64,000 bases of DNA from Rhodococcus sp. KBS0724 (GTDB lineage: Bacteria; Actinomycetota; Actinomycetes; Mycobacteriales; Mycobacteriaceae): the NCBI RefSeq assembly GCF_005938745.2, contig NZ_VCBX02000001.1:4106501-4170500 (forward strand). The letters run 5' to 3'. The notes beneath the pieces were generated by a model. That model had not been told where the DNA came from. It searched no databases and saw only the letters and a list, made by a program, of their open reading frames with translations. The position numbers and the translations under genes were made by a program. The stretch's first letter is position 1. Every line of letters starts with the position of its first letter. Below, piece by piece: positions 24,810-33,625 of this stretch.

Positions 24810-25415
24810 TCACGCGTCCAGTGCAGTCGGCAAGCCGCCGTCCAGGAGGTCGAGCACGTTGGTCGCACCACGAAGTGTGTCGACAACGCACGCCACTGGT
24901 GACGCGAACACCTGCGGGTAGTCGATCTCCCCCACAGTCGGATCGACCGGCCACGCAAGCCGTTCCGTGCCGAGCGAGAATTCTGCGTCGACTCCAACCT
25001 TGTTCCCTCGCGGATCTTGGCGATGCCAGGATCCTTCGAGATAGATCGCGACCAAGCCGTGAAGCACGAACCCGTCACGATCCGCGAGTCGCTGGTAGCA
25101 GAGGCCCGTGGGGATGCCCTCGGATCGCAAAAGCGCAGTGAGCAAGTGCGCCTTGGCATAACAGAGCCCCACTCGCGCATCGAGAACCTCGGTCGCGGTC
25201 AACGTCACTCTCGGATCCTGAACATCGTTGGAGTGCCCGACATTATCTCGCGCCCATTCGAATGCAGCCTTGGCGAACGCTGTTTTGTTGTCCGACGCCT
25301 GGCGTAACTGTTGCGCCAAAGATCGAACAGCCGGGTCGTCAACGTCGATAATCTCGTCGTGCCCCAGGTAGTTCTGCGGAACTCCCACGTCAAGCATCAG
25401 TTTTCGAATCGACAT
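24810..25415 (-). CDS. Transglutaminase-like cysteine protease-fold protein
   Basis: 201 aa. ATG 25415 starts at MSIRKLMLDVG; AGGG lies 8 nt upstream. The Transglut_core triad is visible: Cys85 in 'VGLCYAKAHLL', His119 in 'FVLHGLVAIY', Asp134 in 'WHRQDPRGN'. No signal peptide, so cytoplasmic. Stand-alone proteins of this kind are peptidases or transglutaminases of unknown substrate. It begins 11 nt after the lipoprotein gene ends, probably forming an operon with it. Confidence 0.75.
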   Translation of the reverse strand: MSIRKLMLDVGVPQNYLGHDEIIDVDDPAVRSLAQQLRQASDNKTAFAKAAFEWARDNVGHSNDVQDPRVTLTATEVLDARVGLCYAKAHLLTALLRSEGIPTGLCYQRLADRDGFVLHGLVAIYLEGSWHRQDPRGNKVGVDAEFSLGTERLAWPVDPTVGEIDYPQVFASPVACVVDTLRGATNVLDLLDGGLPTALDA

Positions 25416-25425
25416 CTCCAGAACC

Positions 25426-26634
25426 CTAGTTACAGCCGCTGATATCCAGCAGCTCGGCCGGCAGATCGTTCTGCATGACAACCTCGTTTCCGTCCCAGAC
25501 GAATGTTGCGGTCGCCAAGCCACTCGGATTTGCATTCGAGTCCCTACCGCGCGGCCACCTGTACTGCACTGTTGCACTCTCACTGGTGGAATCGACAACG
25601 GTAGTGAATCCGAACGCACAGGACGTCGCAGTTCCGAGGTACTCGCCTCGATGAAAGAACATCACATGTTCCGGTGAACTGCCCGTACCTCCCTTGGTTT
25701 CGGCTAGGGCGTAGCTCAGATCCGCACACGGATCAAAGTTTGTGTCCCCCAGAAAGATCCATTCGATGTCAGGAATCCTGGGGTCGGCAGGAACTCGCGC
25801 GACGCCATTCGTGATCGCAATGTTCGGAGACTCGGTACCGCACTTGACGGTTGACGCGGTTGCGGGATCGACAGCATTGGCGCCACAGAGCCACGGCCAC
25901 CCTGCCAGCTGTCCGAGATTCTGCGGCTCCGCACTGTAGGTTTCCTCTTGCCCGAACATCGAGCCGTCCCCGAACTGGCCGCCGTTGGCAGCTCCATAGG
26001 TATACGAGGTGACCTTCATCGATGGCTGCGCGGTGGATCCGCCGTATGGCGAGGTGAGATTCCAGACCTCGATCGGTCGATCGGTGTCGCCCGTGCAGCG
26101 GACCGCAGTCTCGTATCCCTCGCCCCTGTGCAACGTCCACTCAACTGGGTTGCCTTCGTACAGCGAGACCGGCGGCGACATCACCGCAAGCGTCGAGTCC
26201 CCCCACGACCAGACCTTGTACGCGGCGCTGCCACCGAGATCGGATGTCGCGATGATTACTTCGGCCCCCGGACGCCCGTCGATGTCCCACGCTCCGACAA
26301 ATCCACCTGTTCGTTGAACCGCCGGATCCGAGAGCTTGGCGGACTCGGTCCCCGCCACCTCGGCTTCGATGCCGGCCATCGTCAGAACAACAATCCGATC
26401 GTCGACTCGACCGATCGAGTCGTCGTTGCCGTCTCCATCGACGTCGACGGTCGCCACATCGATGCAGCGCAGTCGTCCCGCACAGACGTCGGGTGCGGTT
26501 GCCTCCGGCGTCGCCGCGCTGGAGGTTTCCGGGCTCTCCCCCGCCATCGCAGCCCCGTCTACCGATTCCGATCCACAGGCAGCGAGGACCACTACCGCCG
26601 ACGCACACACCAAAACAGCCAACGTAGTTCTCAC
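25426..26634 (-). CDS. LppP/LprE-type lipoprotein
   Basis: 402 aa. I chose GTG 26634 (GGGGG upstream) rather than a GTG 21 nt earlier. Signal peptide with lipobox 'VLAACGSES', so anchored in the outer leaflet of the plasma membrane. Residues about 55-240 form a beta domain with a calcium-like 'DVDGDGNDD' loop (FG-GAP-like). The C-terminal about 120 residues match the LppP/LprE family: 'FDPCADLSYALAETKGGTGS', 'FFHRGEYLGTATS', 'YRWPRGRDSNANPSG'. Function of the family in the envelope is unknown. Confidence 0.8.
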   Translation of the reverse strand: MRTTLAVLVCASAVVVLAACGSESVDGAAMAGESPETSSAATPEATAPDVCAGRLRCIDVATVDVDGDGNDDSIGRVDDRIVVLTMAGIEAEVAGTESAKLSDPAVQRTGGFVGAWDIDGRPGAEVIIATSDLGGSAAYKVWSWGDSTLAVMSPPVSLYEGNPVEWTLHRGEGYETAVRCTGDTDRPIEVWNLTSPYGGSTAQPSMKVTSYTYGAANGGQFGDGSMFGQEETYSAEPQNLGQLAGWPWLCGANAVDPATASTVKCGTESPNIAITNGVARVPADPRIPDIEWIFLGDTNFDPCADLSYALAETKGGTGSSPEHVMFFHRGEYLGTATSCAFGFTTVVDSTSESATVQYRWPRGRDSNANPSGLATATFVWDGNEVVMQNDLPAELLDISGCN

Positions 26635-26743
26635 ATTGCCCCCTGATCCGATCACCGTGGATATCGAGAATCATAAAAGTCACCCTGAGATAAGTAGGGC
26701 TAGGCTCGCGAAGGCACCTTCGACATAACCAAGGACGGACTCT

Positions 26744-27091
26744 ATGAACACTTTCCAGAAGTCTGCGGCCGCGATCAACAAGGTTGTCCTCGCGGCGATG
26801 CGAGTGCCGCTCATCGAGAAGCTCATCGGCGGCTCGACGGCCCAGATCACCTACACCGGACGCAAATCCGGAAAGACCTTCACCTTGCCTGTGTCGTACC
26901 GCCAGAGGAACGACGAAGTGCTCATCAGAGTTGCACTTCCCCAGAAGAAGAACTGGTGGCGCAATTTTCTGAATGAGGGCGGTCGGATGCGCGTCAATAT
27001 TCGGGGAATCGATCGCACAGGCCATGCGGTGAGTACCCGGGACGAGAAAGGAAACGTGTCTGTGAAGGTAACCCTGGACCCGGTCAGCTGA
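26744..27091 (+). CDS. Deazaflavin (F420)-dependent nitroreductase-family protein
   Basis: 115 aa from ATG 26744 (AAGGACGG upstream). 'ITYTGRKSGKTFTLPVSYR' and 'WWRNFLNEGG' match the DDN/nitroreductase split-barrel family of Corynebacteriales, here a short version. Family members bind F420 or flavin and reduce quinones or nitro-compounds. It is convergent with the PPOX-type gene 4 nt beyond its stop. The specific substrate cannot be read from the sequence. Confidence 0.75.
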   Translation: MNTFQKSAAAINKVVLAAMRVPLIEKLIGGSTAQITYTGRKSGKTFTLPVSYRQRNDEVLIRVALPQKKNWWRNFLNEGGRMRVNIRGIDRTGHAVSTRDEKGNVSVKVTLDPVS

Positions 27092-27095
27092 GCAA

Positions 27096-27491
27096 CTACG
27101 GCTCCAGGGTGACGACGACGCCAACGTCACCGTAGGGGAATGAGCCCTTGCCGATATGGCCGAGGACGTTGAAGAATTTCGAAATCGGCACCATCACACC
27201 ATATTTCGCTTTCACTTTACTCTGAATCTCGTCGAAGTCGGAACCTGAGCGCACTAAGGTCGCGACCCCGCGGACCGGCACAGCTCCGGGTGTCACTTTG
27301 CCCCGGCTGTTACACGGCACCACCGTGACCTGCGGATTGTTCCGCAACCGTTTTGCCTTACCGGATTTCGAGGACGTCCAGAACCCGATGCGACCGTCGG
27401 ACAGCGGGACGACCCAGGTGGGCGTCACGACGCCGTCGCCGCTCTTTCGGAAGGTTGTTACCGAGATCGTTTTCTCTTCGCCGAGGGACAT
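27096..27491 (-). CDS. PPOX-class F420-dependent oxidoreductase
   Basis: 131 aa; ATG 27491 (MSLGEEKTISV) is the natural start, with longer frames upstream lacking a ribosome site. 'TFRKSGDGVVTPTWVVPLSD', 'FWTSSKSGKAKRLRNNPQVT' and 'VPCNSRGKV' are the split beta-barrel motifs of PPOX/pyridoxamine-oxidase-like F420 enzymes (Rv1155/Rv2607-like). Predicted to be a soluble cofactor-dependent reductase. It is divergent from pitA with a 127-nt gap. Confidence 0.8.
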   Translation of the reverse strand: MSLGEEKTISVTTFRKSGDGVVTPTWVVPLSDGRIGFWTSSKSGKAKRLRNNPQVTVVPCNSRGKVTPGAVPVRGVATLVRSGSDFDEIQSKVKAKYGVMVPISKFFNVLGHIGKGSFPYGDVGVVVTLEP

Positions 27492-27618
27492 CGACCGAGC
27501 GTATTCCTGTTCCACTGAGGTGGCCACAGAAACAGCCACAGAAACACTCGACTCGCGCCGTGAAACTCGTGCGGCCGGGTCCGTTTCACCCGCCCTTCCT
27601 GCGGGAACATCAGTACAC

Positions 27619-28839
27619 GTGAATGCGGAACTGATCGTTCTCCTCGTTGTTGTTGTCACCGCGCTCGCATTCGACTTCACCAATGGTTTTCACGACACCG
27701 GAAACGCGATGGCTACCTCGATCGCTACGGGTGCGCTCCGCCCCAAGGTTGCTGTCGCCCTCTCCGCATCACTCAACCTGGTCGGGGCCTTCCTCTCCGT
27801 CGAGGTGGCCGCGACTGTGGCCAAGGGCGTGGTGAATCTCGGAAATGTCGGCGGCCCAGCACTGCTGACGATCGTCTTCGCAGGCCTTGTGGGCGGCATC
27901 ATCTGGAACCTCGCCACGTGGCTGCTGGGCATCCCGTCGAGCTCCTCACATGCATTGTTCGGTGGCTTGATCGGCGCAGCAGTTGCCTCGTTGGGCATGA
28001 ATGGCGTCGCCTGGAACGGCGTCCTGAGCAAGGTCGTCATCCCGGCTGCGTTGGCACCCCTGGTCGCTGGCCTGGTGGCGGCAGCCGGCACGTGGCTCGT
28101 CTACCGAATCACGTCGAAGGTCCGCGAGGATACCCAGGAGCGAGGTTTCCGTTTGGGCCAAATCGGTTCGGCCTCACTGGTTTCCCTCGCTCACGGGACC
28201 AACGACGCTCAGAAGACCATGGGCGTCATCTTCCTGGCGCTGGTCGCGCACGGCACCATCTCCGCTGACGCTCCGATGCCGTTCTGGGTCAAGTTGACGT
28301 GTGCGCTCGCGATCGCGGCCGGCACTTATCTCGGCGGGTGGCGGGTCATCCGTACACTCGGCAAAGGTCTGGTCGAAATTGCGGCGCCGCAAGGCATGGC
28401 TGCCGAAGCATCCTCTGCTGCAATAATTCTCACCTCCAGCCACCTCGGCCTCCCGCTATCCACCACCCACGTGGCGACGGGTTCGATCCTCGGAACCGGG
28501 CTCGGACGCAAAGGAGCTACGGTTCGCTGGAGCGTCGCAGGCCGCATGGGTATTGCTTGGTTGATCACGCTCCCCTCCGCCGCAATCGTGGGAGCTGCGT
28601 GTTGGGGCCTGGTAAATATCGTCGGTGGATTACCTGGTGTGCTCGTGGTTTTTGCGATCCTCATCGCGATGGCCGCCTGGATGTACATCCGCTCCCGCAG
28701 GGCGCCGATCGATTCCAGCAACGTCAACGCCGAATGGGACGACGCGCTCGTTCCCACCGAAGTTCCCGCCGAAGTTCCCGGACCGGACTCCGAAATCCCC
28801 ACCGTCACCACGGCCCTGCACCTACCGAACCGAAAGTGA
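27619..28839 (+). CDS. pitA: Low-affinity inorganic phosphate transporter
   Basis: 406 aa from GTG 27619. The PiT signature 'FDFTNGFHDTGNAMATSIAT' in the first helix and its inverted-repeat counterpart 'LAHGTNDAQKTMGVIFLALV' are both present, as are 'SSSSHALFGGLIGA' and 'LPLSTTHVATGSILG'. About ten membrane helices; symport of metal-phosphate with protons. The C-terminus is acidic and cytoplasmic. It is followed with a 4-nt overlap by a DUF3349 gene, the same neighbourhood as Rv0543c-Rv0545c in M. tuberculosis. Confidence 0.9.
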   Translation: MNAELIVLLVVVVTALAFDFTNGFHDTGNAMATSIATGALRPKVAVALSASLNLVGAFLSVEVAATVAKGVVNLGNVGGPALLTIVFAGLVGGIIWNLATWLLGIPSSSSHALFGGLIGAAVASLGMNGVAWNGVLSKVVIPAALAPLVAGLVAAAGTWLVYRITSKVREDTQERGFRLGQIGSASLVSLAHGTNDAQKTMGVIFLALVAHGTISADAPMPFWVKLTCALAIAAGTYLGGWRVIRTLGKGLVEIAAPQGMAAEASSAAIILTSSHLGLPLSTTHVATGSILGTGLGRKGATVRWSVAGRMGIAWLITLPSAAIVGAACWGLVNIVGGLPGVLVVFAILIAMAAWMYIRSRRAPIDSSNVNAEWDDALVPTEVPAEVPGPDSEIPTVTTALHLPNRK

Positions 28840-29186
28840 CCACATTGCCCCCACCGATCCCGTCACTGGCTCAGTCGATCCTTGCGTGGCTACGCGCCGG
28901 TTATCCGGAAGGTATCCCACCGAAGGATCGAATCCCGCTGATCGCCCTGCTGCGACGCCGACTCACCGATGTAGAAGTGCGTGAAATCGCGATCGGCGCC
29001 GCGCTCGCGGAATTGATCGACGAAAACAGCGACCAGGTAATCCGAGGTGACGAGATCAGCGCTCAAATCACGGATGTGACCAGCCAGAACGCCTCCGACG
29101 AGGACATCGCACGCGTTGCGGCAGTCTTGTCCGCAGCGGGATGGCCGCTCGCCGATCTCGACACAGACGCAGATTCAGGGACCTGA
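28836..29186 (+). CDS. DUF3349 protein
   Basis: 116 aa, GTG 28836 overlapping the pitA stop. 'LRAGYPEGIPPKDRIPLIAL' and 'LTDVEVREIAIGAALA' match the DUF3349 family (Rv0543c-like, small helical protein of known fold but unknown function). Coupled expression with pitA suggests an accessory role in phosphate handling (inference). The last 25 residues are acidic. Confidence 0.8.
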   Translation: MTTLPPPIPSLAQSILAWLRAGYPEGIPPKDRIPLIALLRRRLTDVEVREIAIGAALAELIDENSDQVIRGDEISAQITDVTSQNASDEDIARVAAVLSAAGWPLADLDTDADSGT

Positions 29187-29329
29187 ACTGTGTACGGCAT
29201 TCGCCCTATTTCTGTATCGAAGCAGTAACGGATACGCGATACCGCCGTACCGACCGCTCCATGTTCGCCAGAGTTGAACGACTCGGGGGCACAATCTGAA
29301 ATCTCGGGGCACACCACTAAGGGGCGGGA

Positions 29330-30334
29330 GTGGCTGGAATGCGAATTTTCCGAAGAGGCGTATCAAAACAGTTCAGGCGGGCGCGGTCAGGGTCGGCGGT
29401 ACTGGCACTGACAATTCCATTGGCGATGGGCCTGATCGGATCTTCGACCGCGACTGCGGCACCGGTTCGAACCGCACAATCGGGCGGCTACGAAGAAGTC
29501 TTCGTCGACTCCTCGATGGGGCCAATCAAGGTTCAGATCCAGTGGGCATCCCGTGGTGGCAACGCTGCCCTGTACCTGCTCGACGGCCTCCGCGCTCGCA
29601 ATGATCGCAACGCGTGGAGCTTCGAGACAAACGCATTCGATCAGTTCCGCGAGAACAACATCACGTTGGTGATGCCGGTCGGTGGCCAGTCCAGTTTCTA
29701 CTCCGACTGGTATTCCACCAGCAACCTCAACCGCCAACCCGTCACATACAAATGGGAAACATTTCTCACTCAGGAACTTCCCGCATACCTCGACACCCGA
29801 GGCGTTTCGCGCACCAATAACGGTGTCCTCGGCCTCTCGATGGGCGGCAGCGCAGCACTGACCCTGGCCGCCTACCACCGTGATCAGTTCAAGTTCGCGG
29901 GATCGTTCTCCGGGTACCTCAACATCTCCGCACCCGGTATGCGTGAAGCCATCCGGGTCGCGATGATCAGCGCCGGATCCTTCAACGTCGACGCGATGTG
30001 GGGCCCACCGTGGAATCCGGCCTGGCTGCGCAACGATCCCCTCGTTTTTGCACCGGAACTCAGAGGTCTGTCGATGTACATCTCGGCGGCAAGTGGATTG
30101 CCCGGCGAACTCGACAAACCCCGACGCCCGGTCGACTTCGTCAACACCGGCAGCGCAATGGGACTCGAAGCACTCGCCTTGCTGAACACCCGAGCGTTCC
30201 AGGTGCGTCTCAACACACTCGGCATTCCTGCCACTTTCAGCTTCCCGTCCAACGGAACCCATTCGTGGCCGTACTGGGGTTCGGAACTGTGGAAGGCGCG
30301 CGGTCAGATCCTCGACACACTCAACGCTTGGTGA
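29330..30334 (+). CDS. Mycolyltransferase (antigen 85 / esterase family)
   Basis: 334 aa from GTG 29330 (ATG 29339 also possible). Signal peptide with 'ALTIPLAMGLIGSSTATAAP', so secreted. Alpha/beta hydrolase: nucleophile in 'LGLSMGGSAALTLA' (Ag85 LSMxGS motif) and histidine in 'NGTHSWPYW'; the oxyanion region 'ALYLLDGLRARNDRNAW' and 'FYSDWY' are also Ag85-like. It transfers mycolic acids to trehalose mycolates and arabinogalactan. Typical for Rhodococcus, which carries many paralogues. Confidence 0.9.
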   Translation: MAGMRIFRRGVSKQFRRARSGSAVLALTIPLAMGLIGSSTATAAPVRTAQSGGYEEVFVDSSMGPIKVQIQWASRGGNAALYLLDGLRARNDRNAWSFETNAFDQFRENNITLVMPVGGQSSFYSDWYSTSNLNRQPVTYKWETFLTQELPAYLDTRGVSRTNNGVLGLSMGGSAALTLAAYHRDQFKFAGSFSGYLNISAPGMREAIRVAMISAGSFNVDAMWGPPWNPAWLRNDPLVFAPELRGLSMYISAASGLPGELDKPRRPVDFVNTGSAMGLEALALLNTRAFQVRLNTLGIPATFSFPSNGTHSWPYWGSELWKARGQILDTLNAW

Positions 30335-30358
30335 GTTCACCAGTGACACATACCCGAC

Positions 30359-30817
30359 TCACTGAACCCGATAGGTGTCTCCCCGAGCAGGATCCACCAG
30401 AATCCGCATGATGTCGTACGCCCGATCGGGATCGACGTACGGCGGAATCATCATCAACACGAGTTGCCGACCGTAGATGTCGTCGAGATACATCAAATCT
30501 GCGGGTTGACCTGGATACGGACCTCGAACTTCGAGTCCGTCGACCTCGTCGATACGACGCTGCACAGTACTCACCGTGTTCCAGTCGAATGCAACGCGTG
30601 TAATCGGCCCTAGGCGCAGTGAGAGTGCTGAAATCAGATCGTGGAGCTCCGCTGTGACGTTGGTGGTCCATGGGAACCAAGCACCGTCGACATGCGACTT
30701 CACCGCGCCCTGACCCCGTAGTAGGAACCGCGGTGTTCGGGTAGGCGAGGGAAATGGTTGACCTGGGTGTCGCGGTTGCGTTTCCAACCCGAAGTCGACT
30801 GTGTTCGTGTGCGCCAT
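30359..30817 (-). CDS. DUF5994 family protein
   Basis: 152 aa from ATG 30817. 'VDGAWFPWTTNVTAELHDLI' and 'ITRVAFDWNTV' fit the DUF5994 pattern of actinobacterial proteins (from memory, not searched). No signal or membrane segment. Convergent with the mycolyltransferase gene, 24 nt beyond its stop. Function unknown. Confidence 0.6.
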   Translation of the reverse strand: MAHTNTVDFGLETQPRHPGQPFPSPTRTPRFLLRGQGAVKSHVDGAWFPWTTNVTAELHDLISALSLRLGPITRVAFDWNTVSTVQRRIDEVDGLEVRGPYPGQPADLMYLDDIYGRQLVLMMIPPYVDPDRAYDIMRILVDPARGDTYRVQ

Positions 30818-30931
30818 GACGGACGCCCCTTAGAAAAAATGGTCATGGGACCGTCAGGCAAACGCCGGATCATGAGACCCATGTAGTCCACGGTACTCCG
30901 TCCAGGCTGTCCGAAATCTCCTGCGCGCCGT

Positions 30932-31189
30932 TCAACCGCCCAATTCGGCGATCATCTGGCTCAATGACGCAGCAGCCAAAGTCAATTCACCTTCGACAGG
31001 TGATTTTCCGCCGGACGGAAGTCGCTCGCTGAGTTGCTCCCGGGTCACCACTGAGATGCCGTCGGATTGGAACCCTTCCTCATGGGGCTCGAAGACTGTG
31101 ATGCCGCCATCGACGGCCACCAGTTCCGCGTGCGGACTACTCCTGAGAAGTGCGCGAAGGTGTTCGGCAGTCACAGTCAGATCGTTCAT
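30932..31189 (-). CDS. Hypothetical acidic protein (85 aa)
   Basis: ATG 31189 (MNDLTVTAEHLRALL) with AGAG upstream; a longer frame to 31303 lacks a better site. Residues 1-50 resemble a small beta domain (HAELVAVDGGITVFEP), and the C-terminus is helical (LAAASLSQMIAEL). Divergent from the gene at 31330. No family recognised. Confidence 0.5.
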   Translation of the reverse strand: MNDLTVTAEHLRALLRSSPHAELVAVDGGITVFEPHEEGFQSDGISVVTREQLSERLPSGGKSPVEGELTLAAASLSQMIAELGG

Positions 31190-31329
31190 GAGCGTCTCTT
31201 TCGCGTCGACAACTCCACATCCGGGCATCCAGTAGGTACCCACTGGCGGTGACTCGAAATCAGAGCCGGCAATTCCGGTTTCGCAACGCCGGTGACCGGG
31301 CACAGCGATCGAGTACAGCGCGAAGACGA

Positions 31330-31575
31330 ATGGACGTGACGGCTATGAGCACGGAGAAGAAGGTATTCCTCGCGACACGTTTGGACGAGTTGATCAGAGA
31401 CCTCGAAGCGGACGTACCTGCGCCTTCGCCGGGTCCCCCCGGTCATCCCGACGGGTTACTGGTCACAGCACAACGGCATCGGGCCGAGGTGGACACAGCT
31501 GACGCCAAGCACATCGACGAAATCATGGGCTTTCACCCGGAGATAGCCGCTGCGTGGTCGAGCCGATCGACGTGA
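31330..31575 (+). CDS. Hypothetical protein (81 aa)
   Basis: ATG 31330 with GAAGA upstream, or ATG 31345. Helical start 'TEKKVFLATRLDELIRDLEA', then a Pro/Gly-rich stretch (PAPSPGPPGHPDG) and a charged end. It overlaps the following membrane-protein gene by 22 nt. Possibly a cytoplasmic partner of that protein (inference). Confidence 0.45.
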   Translation: MDVTAMSTEKKVFLATRLDELIRDLEADVPAPSPGPPGHPDGLLVTAQRHRAEVDTADAKHIDEIMGFHPEIAAAWSSRST

Positions 31576-32024
31576 TCATGAAGGCGTTGCCGGCGATTCT
31601 GGCGAGCGTCGTGATTGTGGGCGTCGTCGCAGTCGGTGCTTATCTCGTGATCCATAAATCGCCGCAAGCCGAGACTTCTCGCACCCTCGCCGATACGCCG
31701 GCCGTCATCGACGGGCAACCGACAACGTGCGCCGAGCTGTTCGGCGAGGCGTGCAGCTTCGACTTGCAAACCGAGTACAACCAGTGGGGCCACGCAATCG
31801 ACAGTTTCGTCCACTCCGGAGTGCTCGGTCCCTACGCACGCAGCGTCGGCTTCGCCCCCGCCGCGAAGCTGAGTCTGCAGGCATGCGGAGTCAGCAGTAC
31901 CGCAGGCCGAACGGTTTTCGATTTCAACGATCTGGCTCTGACGGATCACCCCGATGCGAGCACGACCGACCTCTTTCCGTTCTGGAACGCATCCCGCCAA
32001 TTCCTTTGTCCTGCTGTGCCCTAG
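31554..32024 (+). CDS. Membrane-anchored extracytoplasmic protein (156 aa)
   Basis: GTG 31554 (or ATG 31578, eight codons later). One membrane helix 'ILASVVIVGVVAVGAYLVI' near the N-terminus, then an extracytoplasmic domain with four cysteines likely forming disulfides (TTCAELFGEACSF; LQACGVSS; QFLCPAVP). No family recognised, but this layout is common among actinobacterial envelope proteins of unknown function. Confidence 0.6.
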   Translation: MVEPIDVIMKALPAILASVVIVGVVAVGAYLVIHKSPQAETSRTLADTPAVIDGQPTTCAELFGEACSFDLQTEYNQWGHAIDSFVHSGVLGPYARSVGFAPAAKLSLQACGVSSTAGRTVFDFNDLALTDHPDASTTDLFPFWNASRQFLCPAVP

Positions 32025-32086
32025 CTTTCTCCTGATATGTCCGAGTATCGGGACATTTGGTCACGCCCTGCCACATACTGATTTCC

Positions 32087-32371
32087 ATGACAACTGGCGT
32101 ACCCGAACGCGATCAACGTCAACGCTTGGTGGGATCACTGGCCCAGGTCGTCGTCGGACTGCCGCTAGGCCTGATCGCCGCGGGAGCGCTCTGGCGAACG
32201 CTGCCCTTTCAATCCGGGATCGCCGTATTCGTGACCGCCGTCGTGACCACTCTCGCGCTCGCTGCATTCGTGGCCGTGCGCTTTCGAACTTTCCTACCCG
32301 GCGCTGTCACCTTCGCGGTATCGGCGACTCTGCTCAACCTGCTCGTAGCAGTCGTCGTTCTCGGACCCTGA
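32087..32371 (+). CDS. Small integral membrane protein (94 aa)
   Basis: ATG 32087; an in-frame ATG at 32057 lacks a ribosome site. Three hydrophobic helices: 'VVVGLPLGLIAAGALW', 'IAVFVTAVVTTLALAAFVAV' and 'VTFAVSATLLNLLVAVVVL'. Convergent with the glyoxalase gene. No family recognised. Confidence 0.6.
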   Translation: MTTGVPERDQRQRLVGSLAQVVVGLPLGLIAAGALWRTLPFQSGIAVFVTAVVTTLALAAFVAVRFRTFLPGAVTFAVSATLLNLLVAVVVLGP

Positions 32372-32391
32372 AATATGCCGGAAGCGATCGG

Positions 32392-32784
32392 TCAGAGCGC
32401 GGCAAACAGATCGACCGTGTTTCCGTCCGGGTCGAGGAGCACCGCGTAACGCTGGCCCCACACGGCGTCGAAGGGTTCCTTGTGCCCGGCAAAGTCTGCG
32501 GTGATTCGTGCGTACGCTTCGTCGACGGCCCCGGGGGTACCGAAATCGAAGGCCAACGCCACGGGATGTCGGCCGGCCGCTGTCGCATAGTCAGGGTCGA
32601 AACTCTTGATCGTCGACTCGGCATCCCACGCCAGCCTCAGTCCGCCCTCGAAGGTGAACTCGACGTGCGGGGCATCGGACGGCGTCTCGGGGATCTCGAG
32701 GCCCAGGCTGCGGTAGAACGCAAGGGAACGATCGAGATCGCCGGTGACAATTCCGACAAGATCAAGACGAGGTGACACCGACAC
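32392..32784 (-). CDS. Glyoxalase/VOC-family protein
   Basis: 130 aa, GTG 32784 with AGGAG 7 nt upstream. 'LVGIVTGDLDRSLAFYRSLG' is the first beta-alpha-beta unit and 'RYAVLLDPDGNTVDLF' the C-terminal metal-ligand strand of the vicinal oxygen chelate fold. Single-module, so it probably dimerises. Possible roles are lactoylglutathione-lyase-like detoxification, dioxygenase or antibiotic binding. It is divergent from an AraC regulator, which likely controls it. Confidence 0.8.
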   Translation of the reverse strand: MSVSPRLDLVGIVTGDLDRSLAFYRSLGLEIPETPSDAPHVEFTFEGGLRLAWDAESTIKSFDPDYATAAGRHPVALAFDFGTPGAVDEAYARITADFAGHKEPFDAVWGQRYAVLLDPDGNTVDLFAAL

Positions 32785-32840
32785 TGTGTTCTCCTGTTTT
32801 CGGTTCGAAAAGTAGTCGACGAGTGTGTGACGATCAAGAG

Positions 32841-33617
32841 ATGACTGCCACGGACGCTCGCACCACACACGGTAGTCGCAGCGCGGACACCGGTCTTGAA
32901 CAAAACGGCCACATGTACGCGGAAAAACGCATCGATGGCACAGACCTCTTCGGTTGCCTGTGGACAAGCACGTCCAGCGCCGAGAACACCGATGCCGTTC
33001 ATCGGATCATTCCGGATCTCTGCGCAGACTTCATAGCCGACAGCACGGGCAAAGCCTGGCTGGTCGGGCCGGCGACCGCCGCGGATCTGGTCACGACGAC
33101 GCCGGGAGTAACCCGGTGGGGAGTTCGAATCAGTCCACCTGCCCTACGTTCGATACTCGGGACCGATGCGGAAGCTGTGCAGGACACCAAAGTCGACTTC
33201 GACGGCATTCTCCCCTCCCGAACGGCCCGAATCCTGGCGGACGCGTTGCGTTGCGAACGCGTCGATGCGGCCCTCCTCGAAAAACTGTGGCCGAGTATCT
33301 ATCCCGAAGAGATGGCCCAGATCGGATATGCAGCATTGACCGCGTCGCCGCAAGCCAAGGTCCGCGACATAGCGGCAGATCTCGGAGTCTCCGAACGACA
33401 TTTCCGGCGCACAATCGTTGCGTCGACGGGGCTCGCACCGAAGATGATCCAGAAAGTCCAGCGTATGCAGAACATACTGACGTCATCGCGCAGCACGAAC
33501 GTTCCCTTGGCCGTTCATGCGGCGCACGCCGGATACGCCGATCAGGCTCACCTGTCCCGTGATGTTCAGGCGCTGACCGGCGTAACTCCGACCCAGCTAC
33601 TGCGCGAGTACCGCTAG
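32841..33617 (+). CDS. AraC-family transcriptional regulator
   Basis: 258 aa from ATG 32841 (CAAGAG upstream). The N-terminal 150 residues are a sensing domain resembling DUF6597-type AraC proteins (HRIIPDLCADFIADSTGKAW; LVGPATAADLVTT). The C-terminal 100 residues hold two HTHs: 'KVRDIAADLGVSERHFRRTI' and 'AVHAAHAGYADQAHLSRDVQ'. It is divergent from the VOC gene with only 56 nt between starts, so probably a local activator. Confidence 0.85.
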   Translation: MTATDARTTHGSRSADTGLEQNGHMYAEKRIDGTDLFGCLWTSTSSAENTDAVHRIIPDLCADFIADSTGKAWLVGPATAADLVTTTPGVTRWGVRISPPALRSILGTDAEAVQDTKVDFDGILPSRTARILADALRCERVDAALLEKLWPSIYPEEMAQIGYAALTASPQAKVRDIAADLGVSERHFRRTIVASTGLAPKMIQKVQRMQNILTSSRSTNVPLAVHAAHAGYADQAHLSRDVQALTGVTPTQLLREYR

Positions 33618-33625
33618 AGCAGCAC

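Noticed and set aside
24810..25415. Reading the transglutaminase-like gene as a longer protein starting near 25619
   Set aside because: The extra N-terminal sequence lies over the 3' end of the lipoprotein gene in another frame and looks like non-coding shadow; MSIRKLMLDVG is the natural start.
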